A stretch of 64,000 bases of DNA from Streptomyces shenzhenensis (GCF_003688995.1 NZ_PENI01000024.1:92274-156273); one strand, 5' to 3'. Positions 50,703 through 59,899 are shown, numbered from the stretch's first letter. Made by a program: numbers and translations. Notes: a model not told the origin generated them from the sequence alone.

Positions 50703-52808
50703 TCATTCCGTGGTCCGTGGAATTCGCTTCTCCCACGTCCGGTGGAAGACCACCTCGCTGCCCGCCGTGCAGACCACCTCGTCGACGGTGACGAAGTGGC
50801 CGACGTCACAGGAGATTTCCGAACGGACCCGGACCGTCGTGTCCCACGCCAGATCCGGGCGGTGCAGCCGCACCGAGCGGTCGGAACGGGCGCGGGCCGA
50901 CAGCGGGTCGTTCCCGGTGATCGTGTACGTCTCCAGGGCGTCCTCGGTCCACTCCAGACCGTCCGGGTACGCGCGCGTGCCCGCGGCGCACGGGGCGACC
51001 TCCACCCGCCACTCGTCCTCGGCGATGTCCCGCACCACCAGCAGCCTCGGGCGCGGTCCGTCCAGCGTGACGGACTCGCTCGCGCCCAGCGGCTCGGCCT
51101 GCTCGGGTGCCCCGAAGACGATGGCCGAGTCCGACGTCCTGGCCCGCACCGGCAGTTCGAGCGAGCTGCCCACCGGGTCGAGCGTGCAGCCCGCCGCCGA
51201 CTCCGGCCGTGGCCAGACCGACGGCCAGTACGCGGAGGAGACCGCGAGGCGGATGCGGTGACCGGCCGGGAAGACGTGGCCCACGCCGCCCAGTTCGACG
51301 GTCACGTCCGCCGTGCCGCCCGGCGTCCGGGGCGCCGGCCCCTCGCGGCCGGGCGGTGCCGCCAGTTCCAGCACGCCCCGGGCGACCAGGGCCGACGCGC
51401 CGTCCGGGGCGATGTCGCAGACCCGCGCGATCAGCTGCGTCCGCGGCGCCGGGCGGATCAGCCGCAGTTGTGCCCTGGGCCGCCCCAGCACCCAGGTCTC
51501 CTCGGCCACCTCGAAGTCGAAGCAGAGGGACCGCCCGTCCTCGGCCCGCTGGTCGAGCGGCAGATCGGCGTCGTCGCCGGCCGGTCGGAAGCGGCCCGCG
51601 TCCACGCCGGTGTGCAGGGGCGAGCGCACCAGGACCGGGTCGCCCCGGAGCTCGTACACGACGCTCGTCACGTCGGGGGAAGGCCAGGCGGGTTCGCCGA
51701 CCCAGCGGCCCGGGGAGCCGGCCCCGGCCGGGGCCGGCGGGCGGGAGCCGGTGACGTATGCGCGCAGGAGCGGCTCGGACATCACCGGTCGCGTGCCGAC
51801 GGAGCCGTGGGAAGTGCCGGACACGGAACCGTGGAGGGCGTCGGACGGGGGGTCGTGGGAAGTGCCGGTCGGGGAGCCGCCCTTCAGCCAGTGGTCCCAC
51901 CAGCGCAGGGTCTCCTGGAGGAAGCCGATCGCCGGTCCGGGTGACAGGTCCTGGTCGGGGTAATGGTGCGACCAGGGACCGATCAGCCCGCGGACACGGT
52001 CGCGGGGGAGGCGTTCGACCAGACGGAGGACAGTGTCGTGGTGCGGGCCGTACCAGCCGCCGACCGCCAGCACGGCCGCCTTGACGGCACCGGGGCCCGG
52101 GGGCGGGCCGGCGTGCCCGTACGGGGCCTTGCTGTCGTCCCCTTGTGCGCCGGTGCTCCGGGGCGCGAGCCAGGTGTGGAGGGCGGGGGCCAGGGCCTCC
52201 AGGCGCGTCGGCCAGAGGGCCTGCCAGGCGTCGCCGGCGTACCGCGGGTCGGGCGGGAGTGCGGCGGTGGTGAGCGCCGCGGCGGACCGCGCGTGCAACT
52301 GGGCCGCGAAGGCGGAACCTCCGGGGTCGTGCCCTTCGTTCTCGTTCTGGCCGTCGGCGCAGCAGACCGCGACGACCGCCTTGAGCGGCTCGGGCGCGAG
52401 GGCCGCGATCCGGAGGGAGGCGGAGCCGCCCCGGGAGATGCCGAACACGCCCACGTTGCCGTCGCACCACGGCTGCGCGGCCAGCCACTCGACGACCTCC
52501 ACCCCGTCCGCCGCCTCCGCTGCCTCTGCCGTCGCGCCCGCGCCCGTCGGCACCCCCTCGCTGGTGCCGTACCCCCGCGCGTCCACGCGGACGGAGGCGT
52601 AGCCGTGCCCCGCGTACCAGGGGTGCCGCTGGGCGTCGCGCGGCGCGGTCCGGTCGGTGAGGCGGTCCGGGGCGTACTCGAGGAGGGCCGGTACGGGGCC
52701 GTCCGTCAGGGGGCGCCACACGCGCGCGTACAGCCGCGTCCCGTCGGCGAGGGGGATCCAGAGGTCCGTGTGAGCGGTTTCGTGCGGGAAGGACGTACGG
52801 ATGTGCAT
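50703..52808 (-). CDS. CocE/NonD family alpha/beta hydrolase (X-Pro dipeptidyl-peptidase-like)
   Basis: 701 aa, longer than typical members (550-600). An N-terminal alpha/beta hydrolase carries the nucleophile motif 'VGVFGISRGGSASLR' (Ser near residue 125), 'ASVRVDARGYGTSEG' and the His region 'LIGPWSHHYPDQDLSPG'. A C-terminal jelly-roll domain ('FRPAGDDADLPLDQRAEDGRSLCFDFEVAEE') follows. A Ser/Gly/His-rich insert near residues 315-345 contains a repeated 'GTSH' unit encoded by short direct repeats. Substrates may be acyl esters, amides or peptides. No signal peptide is visible, so cytoplasmic. Confidence 0.88.
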   Translation of the reverse strand: MHIRTSFPHETAHTDLWIPLADGTRLYARVWRPLTDGPVPALLEYAPDRLTDRTAPRDAQRHPWYAGHGYASVRVDARGYGTSEGVPTGAGATAEAAEAADGVEVVEWLAAQPWCDGNVGVFGISRGGSASLRIAALAPEPLKAVVAVCCADGQNENEGHDPGGSAFAAQLHARSAAALTTAALPPDPRYAGDAWQALWPTRLEALAPALHTWLAPRSTGAQGDDSKAPYGHAGPPPGPGAVKAAVLAVGGWYGPHHDTVLRLVERLPRDRVRGLIGPWSHHYPDQDLSPGPAIGFLQETLRWWDHWLKGGSPTGTSHDPPSDALHGSVSGTSHGSVGTRPVMSEPLLRAYVTGSRPPAPAGAGSPGRWVGEPAWPSPDVTSVVYELRGDPVLVRSPLHTGVDAGRFRPAGDDADLPLDQRAEDGRSLCFDFEVAEETWVLGRPRAQLRLIRPAPRTQLIARVCDIAPDGASALVARGVLELAAPPGREGPAPRTPGGTADVTVELGGVGHVFPAGHRIRLAVSSAYWPSVWPRPESAAGCTLDPVGSSLELPVRARTSDSAIVFGAPEQAEPLGASESVTLDGPRPRLLVVRDIAEDEWRVEVAPCAAGTRAYPDGLEWTEDALETYTITGNDPLSARARSDRSVRLHRPDLAWDTTVRVRSEISCDVGHFVTVDEVVCTAGSEVVFHRTWEKRIPRTTE

Positions 52809-53044
52809 GGGCGGCGTTCCGGGGCATTAGCGGGGCAAAAAGTGTCACATCCCCTTGAGTCGATGAATATCGGGTTGTATCAGCTGATCAGCAACATACC
52901 GGTCGTGTTCCGATACCGCCCGGGCTGGACGGTGGGCGCTATCGGTGATCGAAACCTGACCGGATACGCTGACTTGAGTGATGGCAACGACCTATCGACA
53001 AACCGTGTAATCGCCAGCAGACACCAGCAGACAGGAGACCCCTC

Positions 53045-54055
53045 GTGACCGTCGTCGGGCCGTTCGGGCTGAGCGTGCGGGACCAGGCTCTCGAAGCCGA
53101 TGTCCAGGCCGGATTGGCGGCTGTCGAGGAAGGCTTGCTCGAAGCCACCAAGAGCGAGGTGCCCTTCATCACGGGGGCCGCGCAGCACCTGGTGCGGGCG
53201 GGTGGCAAGCGGTTCCGCCCGCTGCTCGTGATGCTCGCCGCGCGGTTCGGCGATCCGTACGCGCCCGGGATCGTGCCGTCGGCCGTGGTGGTGGAGCTGA
53301 CCCACCTGGCGACGCTGTACCACGACGACGTGATGGACGAGGCCGACGTACGGCGCGGGGTGGACAGCGCGAACACCCGCTGGGGCAACTCGGTCGCGGT
53401 CCTGACCGGCGACTTCCTGTTCGCCCGCGCCTCGCAGATCCTCGCCGACCTCGGTCCCGAGGCGGTGCGGGTGCAGGCCGTCGCGTTCGAGAGGCTGGTC
53501 ACCGGCCAGATCCTGGAGACGGCCGGGCCCTCGGACGGCCGGGACCCGGTCGAGCACTACCTGGACGTGCTCTCCGGCAAGACGGGCTCGCTGGTCGCGG
53601 TGTCGTGCCGGTTCGGGGCGATGATGTCCGGCGCCGACGAGACGGTCGTGGACGTGCTCACGCAGTACGGCGAGCGGCTGGGCGTCGCCTTCCAGCTCGC
53701 CGATGACGTCCTGGACATCGCGTCGGACTCCCACGAGTCCGGCAAGACCCCGGGTACGGACCTGCGGGAGGGCGTCCCCACGCTCCCCGTGCTGCGGCTG
53801 CGGGAGCGGGCGGCGCGGCTGGGGCTGCCCGAGGACCTCGCGCTGTGCGAGCTGCTGGACTCCGACCTGTCCGACGACGGCCGGCACGCGCAGGCGCTGG
53901 CCGCCCTCCGGGCGCACCCGGCACTGGAGCAGGCCCGGCGGGACACCGTGCGGTACGCGAAGGAGGCGCGGGCGGCGCTGGCCCCGCTGCCCGAGTGCGA
54001 GGCGAAGACGGCCCTGCTGGAGCTGTGCGACGCGGTGGTGCACCGGGCGGGATAG
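53045..54055 (+). CDS. Polyprenyl diphosphate synthase (probable menaquinone side chain)
   Basis: 336 aa. First Asp-rich motif 'LATLYHDDVMDEADVRRG' and second 'LGVAFQLADDVLDIASDSHE' (DDxxD), plus 'AGGKRFRPLLVMLAARFG' for allyl/IPP binding. Long-chain trans-prenyl synthases of this type make the octa- or nonaprenyl tail. With mqnC and menG in the same window, the tail of menaquinone is the best guess, though the chain length is not readable. GTG start with AGGAG upstream. Its stop codon lies in the first unit of a 16-bp tandem repeat. Confidence 0.9.
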   Translation: MTVVGPFGLSVRDQALEADVQAGLAAVEEGLLEATKSEVPFITGAAQHLVRAGGKRFRPLLVMLAARFGDPYAPGIVPSAVVVELTHLATLYHDDVMDEADVRRGVDSANTRWGNSVAVLTGDFLFARASQILADLGPEAVRVQAVAFERLVTGQILETAGPSDGRDPVEHYLDVLSGKTGSLVAVSCRFGAMMSGADETVVDVLTQYGERLGVAFQLADDVLDIASDSHESGKTPGTDLREGVPTLPVLRLRERAARLGLPEDLALCELLDSDLSDDGRHAQALAALRAHPALEQARRDTVRYAKEARAALAPLPECEAKTALLELCDAVVHRAG

Positions 54056-54105
54056 CGACCGGACGGGACGCCCACCGGACGGGACAGTTACCGGGCGGGA
54101 CGGTC
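54042..54105 (+). repeat. 16-bp tandem repeat, four units
   Basis: Units at 54042, 54058, 54074 and 54090, each beginning ACCGG(A/G)CGGGA. The first unit is coding and includes the stop codon of the polyprenyl synthase gene; the others are intergenic. Four identical-period units with drifting 3' ends suggest slippage. Confidence 0.75.
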
Positions 54106-54498
54106 ACCAGGTACGGTGACCCGCCCCGCCCCGCCACCGCTCGCGCCACCGGCCCCCGGTCCCGGCACCTGGGCCGTCCGCCGGATCCGCCGCCCGTGCC
54201 GGCGGTCCGACCCGGCTCCACCCTCGACCCCCACCCCCTTCGACCCCGTTGACCTGGGAAGCAGCCGGGGAAGCGGCCCTTACCCCTACGGGTCGGTGGA
54301 GGCTCCTCCTCCGTGTGTCATACCGGAGGTGTACGTGGAGTTGAGTCCGCGGGTTGACGCATTCGCTCGGCGGATTTGGTCAGATGGAAGCCACGGAAAT
54401 CACCACTCCTCACCGATTCGGGTGAGAATGGCGGCTCAGGGTGGGACCGGTGCATCGGTGCGTAGAAGGCCGCCGCCGACGACGGAGGTAAGCCACAC
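54106..54498. other. Leader region of the LolA-like gene
   Basis: Non-coding as far as I can tell. Contains an inverted repeat CTCACC (54409-54414) and GGTGAG (54421-54426), a TTGACG at 54352-54357 and a possible -10 GAGAAT (54424-54429). Neither pairing of boxes gives good spacing. A strong RBS (GGAGGTAAG) lies at the end. Confidence 0.4.
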
Positions 54499-55698
54499 AT
54501 GGCACGGAACGAATCCGCTGACAACTCGGGTGCCGAGGAGACCGAGGAACTGCGCTCCGGCCGGCGCAAAGCCGCTCGGTACGTCGTCCCGGTCGCGGTC
54601 ATAGGGGTGACGGCGGCGACCATCGGGCTGGTCCCGGCGCTCGCCGACTCCGGTGACCCCAGTCTGCCGAAGATCACCGCACAGCAGCTCATAGAGAAGA
54701 TCGCCAAGTCGGACGTCGAGCAGCTGTCCGGCACGGTGAAGATCAGCACCGACCTGGGCCTGCCGAACCTGGGCGGCCTGGAGAGCAGCCTGGCCTCGGG
54801 CGTCGCCCCGTCCGGCGACGGCTCCTCGGCCGACCCGACGTCCAAGCTCACCGAGCTGGTCTCCGGCACGCACACCCTGCGCGTCGCCGCCGACGGCCCG
54901 GACAGGCAGAAGCTGTCGCTGATCGAGAGCGCGGCCGAGTACAGCCTCATCCACAACGGCAAGGACGTCTGGGGCTACGACAGCAAGTCGAACGAGGTCT
55001 ACCACGGCACCGCGGCCCAGGACGGCGCGGAGCACGGGAACGAGGCTCCGGCCACGCCCAAGGACTTCGCCGACGAGGCCCTGAAGTCCGTCGACGACAC
55101 CACGTCCGTGACCGTCGACGGCACCATGCGGGTCGCCGGCCGGGACGCCTACAAGCTGCTCGTCAAGCCGAAGCAGTCCGGCACCACGGTCGGCGCGATC
55201 AGCATCGCGGTGGACGCGAAGACCGGCATGCCGCTGAAGTTCACGCTGACCCCGGCGAGCGGCGGCGCGGCGGTCCTCGACGCGGGCTTCACCCAGGTCA
55301 GCTTCGCCAAGCCGGCCGCCTCGACCTTCGACTTCACCCCGCCGAAGGGCGCCAAGGTCACCGAGGAGGACAAGTCCGCCGAGGCACCGGAGCCCCGCTC
55401 CGGCCACGACCTCGCCCAGGGAACCCAGGGCGCCGAGGGCTACGAGGTGCTCGGCAAGGGCTGGAACTCGATCGCCACCTTCGACACCGGTCAGAAGGGC
55501 GGCCTGCCGTCCGGTTCCGCCGGCGGCGACCTGGGCGACTTCCTCGGCTCGCTCGGCGACCAGGTGAGCGGCAAGTTCGGCAAGGGCACGGTGTTCTCCA
55601 CCCGGCTGGTCAACGCCCTGATCACGGACGACGGCACGGTCTACGTCGGCGCCGTGACCAAGGACGCCCTGGTGAAGGCGGCGGACTCGGGGCAGTAA
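54499..55698 (+). CDS. LolA/RseB-like membrane-anchored protein
   Basis: 399 aa. N-terminal acidic arm, one membrane/signal helix (ARYVVPVAVIGVTAATIGLVPALA) and a LolA-like open beta-barrel: 'ITAQQLIEKIAKSDVEQLSGTVKISTDLG', 'EYSLIHNGKDVWGYDSKSNEVYH', 'AYKLLVKPKQSGTTVGAISIAVDAKTGMPLKFTL'. A Gly-rich C-terminal extension follows. Family members bind lipids or lipoproteins or act as sigma-factor regulators. It directly precedes an ABC transporter, suggesting shared export or surveillance of envelope lipids (inferred). Confidence 0.75.
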   Translation: MARNESADNSGAEETEELRSGRRKAARYVVPVAVIGVTAATIGLVPALADSGDPSLPKITAQQLIEKIAKSDVEQLSGTVKISTDLGLPNLGGLESSLASGVAPSGDGSSADPTSKLTELVSGTHTLRVAADGPDRQKLSLIESAAEYSLIHNGKDVWGYDSKSNEVYHGTAAQDGAEHGNEAPATPKDFADEALKSVDDTTSVTVDGTMRVAGRDAYKLLVKPKQSGTTVGAISIAVDAKTGMPLKFTLTPASGGAAVLDAGFTQVSFAKPAASTFDFTPPKGAKVTEEDKSAEAPEPRSGHDLAQGTQGAEGYEVLGKGWNSIATFDTGQKGGLPSGSAGGDLGDFLGSLGDQVSGKFGKGTVFSTRLVNALITDDGTVYVGAVTKDALVKAADSGQ

Positions 55699-55731
55699 GT
55701 ACCCTGCGGGCACGACGAATCGAGGGAGCCG

Positions 55732-56718
55732 ATGGACGAACCGTCCGCCACGGGGCGAACGACGGCGCGGGAGCCGGAGGACGCGGGACAGGGCGTCATC
55801 GACACCCGCGGCCTCACCAAGCGCTACCGCGGCGGACAGCTCGCCGTCGACGGTCTCGACCTGACCGTCCCGGCGGGCAGCGTCTTCGGCTTCCTCGGTC
55901 CGAACGGCTCCGGCAAGACCACCACCATCCGCATGCTGATGGGGCTCATCGAGCCCACCTCCGGCACCGCGCGGGTACTCGGGCGGCCCATGCCCCGCTC
56001 GGCGCGCGCGGTGCTGCCGCACGTGGGCGCGCTCATCGAGGGCCCCGCCCTGTACGGCTTCCTCTCCGGCCGGGACAACCTCACACGCTACGACGCCGCG
56101 GATCCGACCGCCGACCCGCGCACCCGGCACGCCCGGGTCGCCGCCGCGCTGGACCGGGTCGGCCTGGCCGCCGCCGCGGGCAAGAAGGCACGGGCGTACT
56201 CGCTGGGCATGAAACAGCGCCTCGGGCTGGCCGCCGCGCTGCTCCAGCCGCGCAGGCTCCTCGTCCTGGACGAGCCGACCAACGGGCTCGACCCGCAGGG
56301 CATGCGCGAGATCCGCTCCCTGGTCAGGGAGTTGGCGTCCGACGGCACGACCGTCTTCCTCTCCTCCCATCTCCTCGACGAGATCGAGCAGGTGTGCACC
56401 CACGCGGCGGTGATGGTGCAGGGCCGGCTCATCACCCAGGGCGCGGTGGCGGACCTGGCCGCCGGGGCGCGCGGCCGGCTGGTCGTGACCACGCCGGACA
56501 CCGGGGACGCGGCCCGGGTGCTGAAGGAGCGGGGCGTGGGCGACGTCGTGGTCGCCGAGGACCGGGTCACCGCGGAGCCCCCGGAGGGCGAACTCGCCGA
56601 CCTGAACGCCGCGCTGGTGTCGGCCGGAGTCCGCGTCCGCGGCTTCGGGGTCGAGCGGGCATCGCTGGAGGACGCGTTCGTGGCACTGACCGGAGAGGGC
56701 TTCGATGTCACAGGTTGA
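55732..56718 (+). CDS. ABC transporter ATP-binding protein
   Basis: 328 aa. Walker A 'GFLGPNGSGKTTTIRMLMGLIEP', signature 'YSLGMKQRLGLAAALLQP' (SLGMKQR in place of LSGGQ), Walker B 'RLLVLDEPTNGLD' and switch 'TTVFLSSHLLDEIEQV'. About 100 residues follow the core and end in 'GVERASLEDAFVALTGEG', as in exporter ATPases of the CcmA/DrrA type. Start has GAGGGAG upstream. Overlaps the permease by 14 nt, so the two are a unit. Confidence 0.93.
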   Translation: MDEPSATGRTTAREPEDAGQGVIDTRGLTKRYRGGQLAVDGLDLTVPAGSVFGFLGPNGSGKTTTIRMLMGLIEPTSGTARVLGRPMPRSARAVLPHVGALIEGPALYGFLSGRDNLTRYDAADPTADPRTRHARVAAALDRVGLAAAAGKKARAYSLGMKQRLGLAAALLQPRRLLVLDEPTNGLDPQGMREIRSLVRELASDGTTVFLSSHLLDEIEQVCTHAAVMVQGRLITQGAVADLAAGARGRLVVTTPDTGDAARVLKERGVGDVVVAEDRVTAEPPEGELADLNAALVSAGVRVRGFGVERASLEDAFVALTGEGFDVTG

Positions 56719-57625
56719 CGCCGGGGCGGGCGAGGCCGCAGCCGCGGCGCCGACGGCGGGACCCGGGGCCGGACGCGCCCCGAGCCCGTTGTGGACCTTC
56801 GGGTTTCTCCGCAGCGAACTGGTCACCACCTTCCGGCGCTGGCGCACGCTCGCGCTGCTGGGCGTGCTGGCGGCGGTGCCGGTCCTGGTCGGGATCGCGG
56901 TCAGGATCGAGACGCGGGACGGCTCGTCGGCCGGCGGCGGTGGCGGCGGCGAGGGGCCGGCGTTCATCGCGCAGATCACCAACAACGGCCTGTTCCTGGT
57001 GTTCACCGCGCTGGCCGCGACGCTCCCGTTCTTCCTGCCGATGGCGATCGGGGTCGTCGCGGGCGACGCGGTCGCCGGCGAGGCCAACGCCGGGACCCTG
57101 CGCTATCTCCTGGTCGCCCCGGCGGGCCGCACCCGGCTGCTGCTCACCAAGTACGCGACGACGATGGCGTTCTGCCTGGTCGCCACGCTGGTGGTGGCGG
57201 TCTCGGCGCTGGCCGTCGGGGCGCTGCTGTTCCCGCTGGGCGATCTGACGACCATCTCCGGCACACGGATCAGCTTCGCCGAGGGTCTGGCGCGTGCGCT
57301 GCTGATCGCCCTGGTCGTGGCCGCGTCGCTGATCGGTGTCGCCGCCCTCGGTCTGTTCGTCTCCACTCTGACCAACAGCGGGATCGCGGCGATGGCCACC
57401 ACGGTGGGGCTGCTGATCACCGTGCAGATCCTCGACCAGATACCGCAACTGCACGCGCTCCAGCCGTACTTCTTCTCGCACTACTGGCTGTCCTTCGCCG
57501 ACCTGATGCGCGACCCGGTCTACTGGGACGACCTGGTCAAGAACCTGGGGCTGCAGGCGCTGTACGCGGTGGTGTTCGGCTCGGCGGCCTGGGCGCGGTT
57601 CACGACGAAGGACATCACCGCGTAA
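56705..57625 (+). CDS. ABC transporter permease (ABC-2 type)
   Basis: 306 aa. After an Ala/Gly-rich arm, six membrane helices are read: 'RTLALLGVLAAVPVLVGIAV', 'LFLVFTALAATLPFFLPMAIGVVAG', 'TMAFCLVATLVVAVSALAVGALLF', 'ARALLIALVVAASLIGVAALGLFVS', 'SGIAAMATTVGLLITVQIL' and a last one near 'GLQALYAVVFGSAAW'. 'DAVAGEANAGTLRYLLVAPAGRTRLLLTKY' is the ABC-2 EAA-like loop. Works with the ATPase just upstream. Its end overlaps the FMN reductase gene by 11 nt, convergently. Confidence 0.88.
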   Translation: MSQVDAGAGEAAAAAPTAGPGAGRAPSPLWTFGFLRSELVTTFRRWRTLALLGVLAAVPVLVGIAVRIETRDGSSAGGGGGGEGPAFIAQITNNGLFLVFTALAATLPFFLPMAIGVVAGDAVAGEANAGTLRYLLVAPAGRTRLLLTKYATTMAFCLVATLVVAVSALAVGALLFPLGDLTTISGTRISFAEGLARALLIALVVAASLIGVAALGLFVSTLTNSGIAAMATTVGLLITVQILDQIPQLHALQPYFFSHYWLSFADLMRDPVYWDDLVKNLGLQALYAVVFGSAAWARFTTKDITA

Positions 57626-58253
57626 GGGCGCCCTCCTCCCGGGGCCGGGGCGGCTGCCGGACGGCCGCGCCCGTCTCGTGCGGGAAGCGCGCCAGCGGCG
57701 CCTCCTGCGCGAAGAAGGTCTTCGCGCGCGCCAGCGCCGCCGAGTCCTGGAGCACGTCGCCGGGCGCGCTGCCGTTGCCGAGCAGGACGCCGCCGAACCG
57801 CATCTTCAGGTACGCGGCCGAGTTGGTGAGCGTGCCGACCAGCGGGGCGGCGACGCCGGGTTCGCGGTGCGCGAGCGCGGTGACGCCCCAGAGCGTGCGG
57901 CCGGCCAGGGTCGCCTCGAAGCCGACGCCCGGGGTGCGCAGCCAGCCCGACCAGTGGTCCAGGTAGCGCTTGACCGGGCCGGACACCGCGTACCAGTACA
58001 GCGGTGAGGCGATCACGATGTCCGTGGCGGCGAGCGTGGCGTCCAGGAGCCGGCCCGCGGCGGTGTCGGAGGGCGGCCGCACATGGTCGCTGTCGTGGCG
58101 CAGGTCGGAGAACTCGGGCAGTGGGTCGTCGATCAGACGGATCCACTCCTGTTCGACGTCCGCGGACAGCTGCGCGGCGGCCCTGCGGGCCAGCAGTTCG
58201 GTGTTGCCGTCGGGACGGGTACTGCCCAGCACGAACAGGAAACGACGGGTCAT
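57615..58253 (-). CDS. NADPH-dependent FMN reductase-like flavoprotein
   Basis: 212 aa from ATG 58253 (GGGGGACC upstream). Flavodoxin-like opening 'RRFLFVLGSTRPDGNTELLARRAA', which binds FMN phosphate, then 'VIASPLYWYAVSGPVKRYLDHWSGWLRTPG'. Members reduce FMN, quinones or azo compounds with NAD(P)H. A TATAAT (58302-58297, minus) about 45 nt upstream sits inside an imperfect palindrome, so it may be regulated. Confidence 0.85.
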   Translation of the reverse strand: MTRRFLFVLGSTRPDGNTELLARRAAAQLSADVEQEWIRLIDDPLPEFSDLRHDSDHVRPPSDTAAGRLLDATLAATDIVIASPLYWYAVSGPVKRYLDHWSGWLRTPGVGFEATLAGRTLWGVTALAHREPGVAAPLVGTLTNSAAYLKMRFGGVLLGNGSAPGDVLQDSAALARAKTFFAQEAPLARFPHETGAAVRQPPRPREEGALTR

Positions 58254-58287
58254 CGGTCCCCCAGATGATCGGCGTGCGAGGAATACA

Positions 58288-58316
58288 AGCTCGCGCATTA
58301 TATGCACGCGCAAGCA
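58288..58316. promoter_or_regulatory. Palindrome centred on the -10 of the FMN reductase gene
   Basis: CGCGCAT and ATGCACGCG flank TAT, with CAAGC repeated at both ends. The minus strand carries TATAAT at the centre. Repressors of MarR, TetR or HxlR types often sit like this over the -10. The ATG of a short plus-strand ORF lies within it. Confidence 0.45.
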
Positions 58317-58463
58317 TCTTTCGTCGAGGGTGCGGAGTGTGCTGCGGAGCCGGGGGAGTTCCTGGTGCGAGTCTGTGACGTCGCGGTGACCTGGGAGCGG
58401 TGGCGAGCGGCGACACTCGACAGCACGCATGAGTACGACCGGATCGTGACGCCGGGGGAGTGA
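58302..58463 (+). CDS. Possible small ORF upstream of the TPR gene
   Basis: 53 codons, 'MHAQASFVEGAECAAEPGEFLV' then a Trp-containing tail ending 'DRIVTPGE'. About 80% of third positions are G or C, somewhat lower than neighbours. It stops 9 nt before the TPR protein start and overlaps an alternate GTG at 58460. No RBS is visible. Whether it is translated, or only a leader, cannot be told. Confidence 0.3.
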   Translation: MHAQASFVEGAECAAEPGEFLVRVCDVAVTWERWRAATLDSTHEYDRIVTPGE

Positions 58464-58471
58464 GGGGACCG

Positions 58472-59899
58472 ATGTCTCGACTCAGCCGCGAGGAGAAGCG
58501 GGACGAAGGACGCGGTGTGGATCCGGCGGCACGGGTGGACGTCCGCGTCTCCGCCACGGGCGAGGCGACGGTCGACGGCGTTCCGCTCGCCGCGCCACCC
58601 GGCCGGGAGATCCAGCATGCCGTCCTGGACCACCTCCAGCGTCTGGCCCGCACGCTCGGCCACCCCGTACAGGCGGCGATCCACGACACCCGGATCGGCT
58701 ATGTGGTCCCCCTCCAGGTGGACACCAACGGCGCCAGCCACTTCACCGGCGACCCCGCGAGGTTGACTCCGAAAGCGACGGCGAAGGCATCGGGGAAGCC
58801 GGGGGCGGCCGGGGAGCCGGGGACTCCGGGGGAGCAGGCCGACGGCTCCTCCGCGGGCTCCGGTCATGACTCCGCCGCTGCCGCCGCCGAACCGGCGCCG
58901 TACCGCGACAGGCCCACCCCCTCCCTGCGCCCCGTCGTCGAGCCGGCGCGGGACGTGGCGCCGGCGTTCCCGCCTCGGCCGGTGCCGGAGCCGACGCCGC
59001 ACGCGGAGCCTGCGGCCACGTTCGCACCGCGCCCGGTGACCGGCGTCGCCCCGGGCACGGTCCAGCCCCCCACCGGTGTCTTCGGGCCGCCCCCGGTCAT
59101 GCCCGTCACCCCGGCCCGCCCGGCCACCCCGGCCTGCCCCACGGACCCGCCCCGCCCCGCCGAGCCGCCGCGGTCCACCGGGCCGATCCCGGTCGCGGTG
59201 CCGAGGCCTGCCGGCACGCCCGGGGCGGACGGTACGACCGGCTCCGCGCCGGACTGGGTGGCCCAGGCGGCTGTTTCGGGGGCGGCCCCCACCACCGTGC
59301 TCCCCGTTCCCGAGCCACCCCGCGCCCCCCGACCGCTCGTCGCCGACTTCCCCGCCGGCACCGATCCCGACCCCAGGCCCACGCCGGCCCGGGGGTTCGA
59401 TGCCGTGGCCGAGGCCGTGCTGGGGGACGGGGACGACGGCGGGGCCGCGCTCGGGGAGCCGACCGCGCGGATCAACGAGGCCGTCAGGGCGGGGCGGATC
59501 GACGCGGCGGCCGAGTTGGCGAAGCGTACGGTCGAGACGGCCGCCGCCGACCTGGGACCCGACCACCCCGACGTGCTCAGGCTGCGCGAACTGACCGCCT
59601 ACATCGCCTACCTGTCCGGTGATCCGCTGCACGCCTTCCAGCTGTCGCTGGACCTCGCCCGGCTCCGCCGCAGCGGCCGGGACGCCGAGGCGGCCTACGG
59701 CAACGTCCAGAGCGCGGCGGCGGCCTGGCGTGCCGTACGCGATCCGGAGCAGGGGCTCAGCCTCGGCCGGGACCTGATCGCCCTGTGGACGGAACTCACC
59801 GCCGAGGAGGGTCCGGCGGCCGACGACATCGAGGAACTGGAGTCCGCCCGCGCCCGCATGGTCCGCCTGACCGAACGCGCGGCCCGGGCGGCCGGTTGA
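58472..59899 (+). CDS. Proline-rich protein with C-terminal TPR-like domain
   Basis: 475 aa from ATG 58472 (GGGGACC upstream); GTG 58460 would add four residues. A compact N-terminal part (VRVSATGEATVDGVPLAAPPGREIQ ... QAAIHDTRIGYVVPLQVDTNG) is followed by a linker of about 200 residues very rich in Pro, Ala and Thr. The C-terminal 130 residues read as helical repeats: 'INEAVRAGRIDAAAELAKRTVETAAADLGPDHPDVLRLRELTAYIAYLSGDPLHAFQLSLDLARLRR', the pattern of TPRs. No signal peptide. Possible scaffold. Its stop codon is the first triplet of a 68-bp repeat. Confidence 0.68.
   Translation: MSRLSREEKRDEGRGVDPAARVDVRVSATGEATVDGVPLAAPPGREIQHAVLDHLQRLARTLGHPVQAAIHDTRIGYVVPLQVDTNGASHFTGDPARLTPKATAKASGKPGAAGEPGTPGEQADGSSAGSGHDSAAAAAEPAPYRDRPTPSLRPVVEPARDVAPAFPPRPVPEPTPHAEPAATFAPRPVTGVAPGTVQPPTGVFGPPPVMPVTPARPATPACPTDPPRPAEPPRSTGPIPVAVPRPAGTPGADGTTGSAPDWVAQAAVSGAAPTTVLPVPEPPRAPRPLVADFPAGTDPDPRPTPARGFDAVAEAVLGDGDDGGAALGEPTARINEAVRAGRIDAAAELAKRTVETAAADLGPDHPDVLRLRELTAYIAYLSGDPLHAFQLSLDLARLRRSGRDAEAAYGNVQSAAAAWRAVRDPEQGLSLGRDLIALWTELTAEEGPAADDIEELESARARMVRLTERAARAAG

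Noticed and set aside
51963..53048. Plus-strand frame across the CocE-type gene and the following spacer
   Set aside because: Antisense shadow over the hydrolase; the final AT-rich part has no RBS.
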